Positions 1 through 6,212 of a stretch of 9,564 nucleotides of DNA are shown in pieces (position 1 is the first letter of the stretch; every line of letters starts with the position of its first letter). Under the pieces are notes generated by a model, which was not told the DNA's origin, ran no database searches, and saw only the letters and a list, made by a program, of their open reading frames with translations. The stretch is from the NCBI GenBank assembly GCA_023423835.1, contig JAFAEW010000096.1:1-9564 (forward strand), read 5' to 3'. The position numbers and the translations under genes are program-made. This DNA comes from Bacteroidota bacterium. GTDB taxonomy: Bacteria > Bacteroidota > Bacteroidia > Chitinophagales > Chitinophagaceae.

Positions 1-150
1 GTATTACACCATAACGATAATACGAATGACTTTATTAAAGTAAATCATACTTACAACGAACAACAGATCGAATGGTTTAAAGCAGGTGGTGCATTAAACA
101 TTATCCGGCAAAAATTTGCCAACCACAGTTCAGATCTGGCAGCACAGTAA
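1..150 (+). CDS. Aconitate hydratase, mitochondrial type (C-terminal end only, partial)
   Basis: Only the last 49 codons are in the window; the gene is open at its 5' end and stops with TAA at 148-150. Aconitase interconverts citrate and isocitrate through cis-aconitate in the TCA cycle, using a [4Fe-4S] cluster in the cytoplasm. The visible tail contains VNHTYNEQQIEWFKAGGALN, which closely matches the conserved C-terminal signature of mitochondrial-type aconitases (HTFNETQIEWFRAGSALN in the animal enzyme, as I remember it). The Fe-S cysteines and most active-site residues lie outside the window, so intactness cannot be judged. A strong hairpin terminator follows 24 bp after the stop, so this gene ends its own transcription unit. 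The family call is based on this short tail alone but the motif is distinctive. Confidence 0.85.
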   Translation, partial: VLHHNDNTNDFIKVNHTYNEQQIEWFKAGGALNIIRQKFANHSSDLAAQ

Positions 151-174
151 ATTCGTGTGTCGCACTAATTTTTT

Positions 175-210
175 AGTATGGGGACGAGCATTCGTCCCCA
201 TACTTTTTCT
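175..210 (+). terminator. Intrinsic terminator of the aconitase gene
   Basis: A perfect 13 bp inverted repeat (AGTATGGGGACGA at 175-187, TCGTCCCCATACT at 192-204) closes on a GCAT loop and runs into TTTTCT, part of a T-rich tract. The stem is GC-rich in its middle and the T tract is on the + side, so it should stop transcription from the aconitase gene. It is a one-directional terminator for the + strand. It also rules out the ATG at 178 as a start for the downstream chitinase, because that codon lies inside the stem. Confidence 0.9.
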
Positions 211-234
211 AACAAAATTGCCGATATTTATCGC

Positions 235-1329
235 ATGAAAAAATCGATCTGTTTTTTACCGCTATTGCTGCTTTTTTTTGTTTTGCAGGCGCAGGATACT
301 AAGAAAAATGAACGCTTTAATATCATTGCATACTATGCCGGAGACGCTGCGTCGGTGGACAACTATCCTATGGAAAAACTGACGCACATTATTTATAGTT
401 TTTGTCATTTAAAAGGGAATAAATTAAACATTGATAATGCCGGTGATACGGCTACCATATTAAAATTAACGGGTCTGAAAAAGCGGCTGCCTGAGCTGAA
501 AGTATTGTTATCGCTCGGAGGTTGGGGCGGATGCAAAACCTGTTCTCCCGTATTTTCGAAACAGGAAAACAGGAAGGAATTTGCCGCATCGGTGAAGAAA
601 CTCTGTGAAGATTTTAATGCCGATGGTATCGATCTCGATTGGGAATATCCGGCAATTCCCGGCCCTCCCGGACATCCCTACAAACCGGAAGACAGAGAAA
701 ATTTCACTGCTTTGATAAAAACTCTGAGGAATACCCTCGGAACTAAATACGAGATTAGTTTCGCGGCTGGCGGATTTACAACGTTTCTTCAGGAATCGGT
801 AGAATGGAATAAAGTGATGCCACTGATTGACCGGGTGAATCTTATGACCTACGACCTTGTTCACGGATACAGTACCGTTACCGGACATCAGACGCCGCTC
901 TACTCAACGCCCGAGCAAACGGAATCAGCGGATCATGCAGTAAAATACCTTGATTCTATTGGCGTTCCGAAAAACAAAATGGTCATCGGTGCTGCTTTCT
1001 ATGCGCGGATCTTTAAAGTGGATACCAATTTTAATAACGGGCTTTACCAAACGGGAAAGTTTTATAAAGGCGTTTCCTATAAAGGTTTTGACAGAGCGCA
1101 ATTGGAGCAGGAAGGTTACACCTACTATTGGGACAGAGTTGCAAAGGCGCCTTTTATGTATAACCCCAATACTTTGCTGTTTTATACTTATGATGATGAA
1201 AAATCACTGCGGGAAAAAACGAAATATGCGCTGGAAAATGGCTTAAATGGCATCATGTTCTGGCAACTGACTGACGATAACGATAACCACGATCTGCTGA
1301 ATGCGATCTATAAAACGGTGGAAAAATAA
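235..1329 (+). CDS. Secreted glycoside hydrolase family 18 chitinase
   Basis: A 364-residue family 18 glycoside hydrolase, expected to cut beta-1,4 N-acetylglucosamine linkages in chitin or related glycans with retention of configuration. The start at 235 gives MKKSICFLPL and a hydrophobic stretch ending LQA-Q near residue 20, a good Sec signal peptide; an in-frame ATG at 178 would add 19 polar residues and lies inside the terminator. The whole catalytic signature is present: SLGGWGG (93-99), DGIDLDWE (130-137) with Glu137 as catalytic acid and Asp135 as its partner, MTYD (204-207) with Tyr206 for substrate-assisted catalysis, and a C-terminal FWQ with Trp343 at the floor of the sugar site. 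The TIM barrel fills the protein; I see no carbohydrate-binding module, lipobox or T9SS tail. It may therefore act in the periplasm or be released. Activity on chitin rather than peptidoglycan or host glycans is inferred. It converges on the next gene with a 9 bp gap. Confidence 0.9.
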   Translation: MKKSICFLPLLLLFFVLQAQDTKKNERFNIIAYYAGDAASVDNYPMEKLTHIIYSFCHLKGNKLNIDNAGDTATILKLTGLKKRLPELKVLLSLGGWGGCKTCSPVFSKQENRKEFAASVKKLCEDFNADGIDLDWEYPAIPGPPGHPYKPEDRENFTALIKTLRNTLGTKYEISFAAGGFTTFLQESVEWNKVMPLIDRVNLMTYDLVHGYSTVTGHQTPLYSTPEQTESADHAVKYLDSIGVPKNKMVIGAAFYARIFKVDTNFNNGLYQTGKFYKGVSYKGFDRAQLEQEGYTYYWDRVAKAPFMYNPNTLLFYTYDDEKSLREKTKYALENGLNGIMFWQLTDDNDNHDLLNAIYKTVEK

Positions 1330-1338
1330 TGTCAGCGG

Positions 1339-2496
1339 CTATTTAATTCCAAACGCATAAATGGTGGTGGAGGAAAATTCATTTCCGGGAATTAATACCG
1401 TTGAAGGAAAAGAAGGTTCGTTTGGCGAATTCGGAAAGTGTTGTGGCAATAAACTGAAACCTGTTCTGAACCCGTCTGTTGCTTTTTGTTTTAGCCGCAG
1501 ATCACCTTTAAAATCATTGCCGCTGTAAAACTGTAGTCCGGGCTGATCTGAAAATACCGTTAGCGTTATCTGAGAAGTATTTCCGGTTATCGAAGCCATC
1601 CGGTTAATCCTTCCGTCGATTACACCATTGATCACAAAATTGTGGTTATATCCGTTTGCATACTGCAATTGCGCACTGCTGTCATCAAGATCCTGTGCAA
1701 TCTTTTTTGGCTTCCTGAAATCAAAAGGTGTATTTGCAACAGTAAGAATTTCGCCGGTCGGAAGAAGAGCAGAATCAACGGGCAAATAGCTTTTTGCATT
1801 GATCGATAACAGATGGTCTGTAATCTCACCGCTTCCGATTCCGTTTAAGTTGAAACAGGTTTGATTGGTGAGATTCAAAACGGTTTCTTTATCTGTAATT
1901 GCCCGGTAATCAATTTTCAAACTTTTCCCCGTCAGGGAGTAAATCACCTGCACTTGCAGGTTTCCCGGAAATCCTTCTTCCATATCTTTCGACAAGTACG
2001 ATAATTTCAATGTGGTATCGTTGGTTTGCTGGGCATCCCATACCACATCTGAAAATCCCGTTTCACCACCATTATAACAACTTGAATTTTCGTTTAGGGT
2101 GGTCTGATAAACCGTATCGTTCAACACAAATCTTCCGCTGTCAATCCGGTTGGCATATCGTCCGATAATTGCTCCGAAATATTGTCCGTGACTTTTGGTA
2201 TAATCTGAAATATTATTAAATCCCAAAACGATATCAATAATCTTTCCGCTGCTGTCGGGCAATAGAATACTGACGATGCGGCCACCATAGTTGGTAATGG
2301 CAATTCGCAGAAACGCATTCTTTAGAATATAAAGTGATGTTTTCTTATGCTGAAGATTTGACTCAAAGGCTTTGACTGAGGGCAATACGGGCCTTTCTCC
2401 TGCTTCCCCCACAAATTCTTTTCCCATGTAATTTTGATTCTCATTGCAGCCCGAAATGATGAACAGGAATAATAAAAGAGATAGAAAAGCCTTCAT
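1339..2496 (-). CDS. Aldose 1-epimerase (GalM)-like lipoprotein with substituted catalytic residues
   Basis: A 385-residue protein of the galactose mutarotase fold. The N-terminus MKAFLSLLLFLFIISGC is a lipoprotein signal with lipobox ISGC (Cys17), so it should be anchored in the envelope, as in many Bacteroidota GalM proteins. Fold and sugar-site motifs are well kept: NYGGRI (69-74), GRYANRI (112-118, Arg117), FNLNGIGSG (215-223), PTGEI (246-250), TPFDF (256-260, Asp259), GLQFYSGN (320-327), QHFPNSPN (352-359) and FPSTVL (363-368). However, the two catalytic histidines and the catalytic glutamate of GalM are replaced: LHGG reads YNGG (Asn142), TNHSYFNL reads TNQTCFNL (Gln212), and CLETQHFP reads SLLPQHFP (Leu350). 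I read all three codons directly from the minus strand. The frame is intact over full length, so it is not an obvious pseudogene. A non-catalytic sugar-binding or sensing role is inferred. It follows the doxX-like gene by 60 bp. Confidence 0.85.
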   Translation of the reverse strand: MKAFLSLLLFLFIISGCNENQNYMGKEFVGEAGERPVLPSVKAFESNLQHKKTSLYILKNAFLRIAITNYGGRIVSILLPDSSGKIIDIVLGFNNISDYTKSHGQYFGAIIGRYANRIDSGRFVLNDTVYQTTLNENSSCYNGGETGFSDVVWDAQQTNDTTLKLSYLSKDMEEGFPGNLQVQVIYSLTGKSLKIDYRAITDKETVLNLTNQTCFNLNGIGSGEITDHLLSINAKSYLPVDSALLPTGEILTVANTPFDFRKPKKIAQDLDDSSAQLQYANGYNHNFVINGVIDGRINRMASITGNTSQITLTVFSDQPGLQFYSGNDFKGDLRLKQKATDGFRTGFSLLPQHFPNSPNEPSFPSTVLIPGNEFSSTTIYAFGIK

Positions 2497-2556
2497 AAAA
2501 ATGAATCTTTGAAATTATTGTGCCGCTATCGTTGACGACCAGCTTTTCCTTGCCAT

Positions 2557-2967
2557 TTATTTGTTGATCATAGCATCAATGCTGATCTTTCCCGGTCCGC
2601 AAAGCAATAAAACTAAAAACGGCGCGAGGTATAGAAAGTCAAGTTCCATTTTCATCATGGGCATGCCCGATTTGACCGAAAAGACTGCAACGAGCAGCAT
2701 TAGGATCAATGGAATAACCGCCAGGCGCGTAAACAATCCAAGGATTACAAACAAACCGCAAAAAACTTCTGCAAAGATGGCGATGATAAGTGTCGTTTTC
2801 GAACCCAGTCCCATAAAGCTGTAAAAGCTATTTTCCATATTTGAAAAATTCTGCAGTTTATCGAGTCCGTGATAACTTAAGATCAGCAGACCGGCAGCCA
2901 GTCTCAGGATCAGCATTGACAGGTTAAAAGCCGTATCACTGTACTTTGTTGATAAAAACCTTTTCAT
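2557..2967 (-). CDS. DoxX-family inner-membrane protein
   Basis: A 136-residue four-helix membrane protein of the DoxX family. The family's roles are diverse and mostly undefined (some members are linked to redox or thiosulfate metabolism); no substrate can be assigned here. Hydrophobic segments lie near residues 15-33, 58-77, 80-98 and 108-123. Family signatures are visible: R22 with the HG..K pattern at 33-37 after helix 1, Glu67 at the start of the EVFCG segment, and GLFTR (77-81) before helix 3. The ATG at 2967 is preferred because it gives a short basic N-terminus (MKRFL) and lies about 24 nt downstream of a promoter-like element; an in-frame TTG at 2994 would sit within that element. 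The gene probably shares a transcript with the epimerase-like gene 60 bp downstream, since I see no terminator or convincing promoter between them. Confidence 0.85.
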   Translation of the reverse strand: MKRFLSTKYSDTAFNLSMLILRLAAGLLILSYHGLDKLQNFSNMENSFYSFMGLGSKTTLIIAIFAEVFCGLFVILGLFTRLAVIPLILMLLVAVFSVKSGMPMMKMELDFLYLAPFLVLLLCGPGKISIDAMINK

Positions 2968-2991
2968 TGACTTTATTTTTTCACGATCTGG

Positions 2992-3017
2992 CAAGATAAA
3001 TAATTCGTTTTAGCAAA
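2992..3017 (-). promoter_or_regulatory. Probable promoter of the doxX-epimerase pair
   Basis: Read on the minus strand, TTTG (3017-3014) is followed 15 nt later by TATCTTG (2998-2992). This is a near match to the Bacteroidota sigma-70 pattern TTTG...TAnnTTTG, with one T fewer in the -7 box and a short spacer, so alone it is weak. Support comes from its core AACGAATTATTTATCTTG, which nearly repeats the core of the strong promoter on the opposite strand. It would give a leader of about 18 nt before the ATG at 2967. Confidence 0.45.
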
Positions 3018-3056
3018 GCAGAAATAATTATTGAGGATGCAGTAAATGGAATGGCA

Positions 3057-3087
3057 TTTGTTTAAAGAGAACGAATTTTTATCTTTG
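3057..3087 (+). promoter_or_regulatory. Canonical Bacteroidota promoter of the TPR-barrel-HU unit
   Basis: TTTG at 3057-3060, a 19 nt spacer, then TATCTTTG at 3080-3087: an exact match to the Bacteroidota housekeeping pattern TTTG-N19-TAnnTTTG. Transcription should start near 3093-3096, leaving a leader of about 60 nt before the ATG at 3154. This excludes the in-frame ATG at 3046 as the start of the TPR gene. Confidence 0.75.
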
Positions 3088-3153
3088 TTGATTTTGCGTT
3101 TTATTAAGAAAGAATTTAAAATATTTACAGCTAATCTAACGTTGGGTTTACTT

Positions 3154-6100
3154 ATGAAATTACGTTTTCTGCCGGCGGCCTGCCTCATTATATTTTCCTT
3201 TTTCAGTCATCCGTTATTGAGTCAATATACGGCCATAAATAATGATCCCGATGCCACCTTCAAACTCGCAAAAGAACTGTATGCCAAAAAGCAGTTGAGC
3301 CTTGCTTATCCCCTGTTTAAAACATTGGCAGATGAAAAAATGCAGAGCAATTTCCCCGCGCTGAAACAATCTGAAATCCGCTACTATTCCATCATCTGCG
3401 GATTAGAACTGAAAGATGAAACGGCAGAACAGGCAGCACGAAAGTATTTAGAGCTTGAGTACAACAGTGCAAGGGTTGAAATGATGAATTATCACCTTGC
3501 CGAATATTATTATCATAAAAATAATTTTGCAGAGGCCCTGAATTTTTATGAAAACGCTTCTTACGATAACATGAGTAACGATGAAATTGCCCGCATGAAA
3601 TTTCACCAGGCCTATGCTTTATTTACAATGAAACGGTTTTCAGAAGCCAAGCCGCTTTTTAATTCGATCCGGCAATTGAAGGATGATGAAAATTATACCG
3701 ATGCCAACTATTATTACGGATTTATTTCATTCAGCGAAAAGCGATATAAAGATGCATTAAGCAGTTTTGAAGTTACCGAGGACAATGCAAAATACAAGGG
3801 CATTGTTCCTTACTATATCGCCGAAATCCACTATTACAATAGCGAAAAAGACAAGGCGATGGAAGCGGCAATGGATGCAATTAAAAAAGGCAACCAATTT
3901 TACGATCTTCAGCTTAAACAATTGATCGGCCATATATATTTTGAGAAAAAGCAGTTTGCAAAAGCACTTCCTTATATTGAAGAATATGTGGTGAATACTT
4001 CTAAAGTAAGCCGGGAAGATCTGTATGAACTCTCCTATTGCTATTACCATGCAAAAGAGTACAAAAAATCAATTGAAGGATTTAAAGAACTTGGCGGCAA
4101 ACAGGATTCGCTTGCACAAAACAGTATGTATTTGCTGGGAGATGCCTATCTGCAGATCGGACAAAAACCGAGTGCAAGAAGTGCCTTCCTGTTTTGCGCT
4201 CTAAACAGCAGCAATCCAACGCAGAAGGAGATCTCAAAATTCAATTATGGCAAACTTTCGTACGAACTGGGATATACAGATGTTGCATTATCCGAACTGA
4301 AGGATTTTGTGGCTGCTTATCCTAAATCAGAATATATTAATGAAGCAAGAGAATTACTCGCCAATGTTTTAGCGAAAACAAACAACTATAAAGAAGCACT
4401 CGATCTGGTATCGGCTATGCCAAACCAAACGGAATCGGTAAAAAGAATTTATCCCGGAATATTGTATGGACGGGCCCTGGAACTGATTAATGATCAACAG
4501 GTTGAACAAGCATCAACGCTGCTCAACGACATCTTTCAGGTTCCTTATAACAACAACATCCTGCCCTTTGTTAATTTCTGGAAAGGGGAGGTCTCCTATC
4601 GGCAGAACCGGTTTGATTCGGCCGTTTATTTCTTCAATAACTATTTGAGAAATCCGCGTGAATACGGACAGGCAAATCCCTACAACGCAAAATACACCTT
4701 GGGATACAGTTATTTAAAGCAAGAGGATTATCAGGATGCGTTTAAATACTTTCAACAGATAGGCAAACCCGTTACTGCTGTTACATCGGGGATTGAGCAA
4801 GACGTCTATACGCGTTTGGCAGACTGCTATTTTTTGCAGAAAAATTATTCTAAGGCATTGGAAATGTACGACAATATTCTGAACAACAATTTCGCTGCAG
4901 CCGATTATGCACTGTATCAGAAAGCAATCATTGCGGGAGCTACAAACAATTATAGCCAGAAAGTTCAACTGCTTAAAAGTTTGTCCGCAAGATTTCCGTC
5001 TTCTTCCTTTTCTACCGATGCAAATCTCGAAGTGGCAAATACCTATCTTGCCAATGAAAATTATGAAGCCGCAATTCCTGCTTTACAGGATGTGTTGAAA
5101 AACAAACAGGCTTCTTCGTTGATTCCACAGGTTTATTTGAAACTTGGTATTGCTTATTTTAATATGAAACAGACCGGAGAAGCACTGGGATATTTCAAAA
5201 AATTGATTTCCGGATATCCCAATTCTACAGAAAGCGACGAAGCGGTGGATTATGTAAGAAATATTTTTGTGGAAAACCAGAGGCCGTCAGATTTCGTGGC
5301 CTTCATGCGTGACAACGGAAAAACAATCAGCTATTCCCAGGAAGATTCTCTTACCTATGCTTCTGCCGATCTTGCCTATTCCAACAATTCATTTGATAAA
5401 GCGCAGGCATCATTTCAACAATATCTGCAGAGATTTCCGGACGGACAATATGCGGTGGATGCGCACTTCAAATTAGCCGATCTCTATTACCGGAATAAAA
5501 ACTTCAAAGGTGCCTTTGATAATTATACCGCGGTGGCAACGAAAGCTCCGAACAAATATGCCGAACAAAGTGTATTGCAGGCTGCAAGGATCGCCTATTT
5601 CGAATTCAAAGACTATGCGCTGGCAGAAAAGTATTTCGTTCAGTTAAAATCTATTGCAGTATCTGAGGAAACGAGACTCGAAAGTATGAGGGGATTGCTG
5701 CGCTGCCAATACAAGCTGTCTGAATGGACACAGGCGTTGGATAATGCACAACAATTGTTGCAGCAGAAATCAGTGGCCACCGACGATAAGATGATGGCAA
5801 ATATGGTGATTGCGAAAAATGCGGCAATAAACAACGATTTCACCAAAGCAATGTCGGCCTATAAGGCAGTGGTTGATTTGGGAAAATCAGAATATGCAGC
5901 GGAAGCGCGGTATAGAATTGCCGAAATCCTGTTTAAACAAAATAAATTATCTGAGTCTGAAAAAGCCGCTTTTGATGTAATCAACAAAGCAGGGTCCTAC
6001 GAATTCTGGATCACGAAATCTTACATCCTGCTGGGCGACATTTATTATGCTCAGAAGGATTATTTCAATGCCGAAGCAACCTTGAAAAGTGTGGTTGAAA

Positions 6101-6189
6101 ATGCAACAATCGAAAGCCTTAAAACAGAAGCGCAACAAAAGCTGGACAAGGTGACTGCCGAAAAAAACAAGAACAGTAAAATCGAATAA
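3154..6189 (+). CDS. Large periplasmic tetratricopeptide-repeat protein
   Basis: A 1011-residue secreted protein made almost wholly of TPR helices. From the ATG at 3154 it begins MKLRFLPAACLIIF and has a Sec signal peptide probably cut after LLS (about residue 23). From residue 30 to 990 there are roughly 20 TPR-type units with the usual small/aromatic pattern, for example YHLAEYYYHKNNFAEALNFY, LSYCYYHAKEYKKSIEGFKE, TRLADCYFLQKNYSKALEMY and LKLGIAYFNMKQTGEALGYF. Several units have the longer YPKSEYINEA or FPDGQYAVDA form seen in YbgF/CpoB- and BamD-type repeats. The C-terminus is a short charged helix rich in Lys and Glu. No enzyme motif is present; it is likely a scaffold that binds partner proteins, and the barrel encoded 23 bp downstream is the obvious candidate. 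The +1 start region at 3046 lies upstream of the promoter and is rejected. The precise partner and role are unknown to me. Confidence 0.88.
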   Translation: MKLRFLPAACLIIFSFFSHPLLSQYTAINNDPDATFKLAKELYAKKQLSLAYPLFKTLADEKMQSNFPALKQSEIRYYSIICGLELKDETAEQAARKYLELEYNSARVEMMNYHLAEYYYHKNNFAEALNFYENASYDNMSNDEIARMKFHQAYALFTMKRFSEAKPLFNSIRQLKDDENYTDANYYYGFISFSEKRYKDALSSFEVTEDNAKYKGIVPYYIAEIHYYNSEKDKAMEAAMDAIKKGNQFYDLQLKQLIGHIYFEKKQFAKALPYIEEYVVNTSKVSREDLYELSYCYYHAKEYKKSIEGFKELGGKQDSLAQNSMYLLGDAYLQIGQKPSARSAFLFCALNSSNPTQKEISKFNYGKLSYELGYTDVALSELKDFVAAYPKSEYINEARELLANVLAKTNNYKEALDLVSAMPNQTESVKRIYPGILYGRALELINDQQVEQASTLLNDIFQVPYNNNILPFVNFWKGEVSYRQNRFDSAVYFFNNYLRNPREYGQANPYNAKYTLGYSYLKQEDYQDAFKYFQQIGKPVTAVTSGIEQDVYTRLADCYFLQKNYSKALEMYDNILNNNFAAADYALYQKAIIAGATNNYSQKVQLLKSLSARFPSSSFSTDANLEVANTYLANENYEAAIPALQDVLKNKQASSLIPQVYLKLGIAYFNMKQTGEALGYFKKLISGYPNSTESDEAVDYVRNIFVENQRPSDFVAFMRDNGKTISYSQEDSLTYASADLAYSNNSFDKAQASFQQYLQRFPDGQYAVDAHFKLADLYYRNKNFKGAFDNYTAVATKAPNKYAEQSVLQAARIAYFEFKDYALAEKYFVQLKSIAVSEETRLESMRGLLRCQYKLSEWTQALDNAQQLLQQKSVATDDKMMANMVIAKNAAINNDFTKAMSAYKAVVDLGKSEYAAEARYRIAEILFKQNKLSESEKAAFDVINKAGSYEFWITKSYILLGDIYYAQKDYFNAEATLKSVVENATIESLKTEAQQKLDKVTAEKNKNSKIE

Positions 6190-6212
6190 ATTTAAAGGAT
6201 CAATACTAAGAG

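Noticed and set aside
166..173. TAATTTTT as a -7 box upstream of the chitinase
   Set aside because: The last base differs from TAnnTTTG and there is no TTTG or TTG at the right distance upstream.
178..234. ATG at 178 as the chitinase start
   Set aside because: It lies inside the terminator stem and adds 19 polar residues before a clear signal peptide starting at 235.
1324..1344. AAATA ... TATTT hairpin between the chitinase and epimerase genes
   Set aside because: A 5 bp AT stem with a long loop would not be stable.
1339..2496. Pseudogene explanation for the epimerase-like gene
   Set aside because: The frame is open at full family length with lipobox and structural motifs intact; only the catalytic residues are changed.
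2968..2994. TTG at 2994 as the DoxX start
   Set aside because: It overlaps the promoter-like element; the ATG at 2967 gives a standard N-terminus.
3175..3186. Possible lipobox around PAAC near the TPR protein's N-terminus (Cys10)
   Set aside because: The -3 residue is Pro, and the hydrophobic core of the signal lies after the Cys, so the segment is a normal Sec signal cut at LLS.
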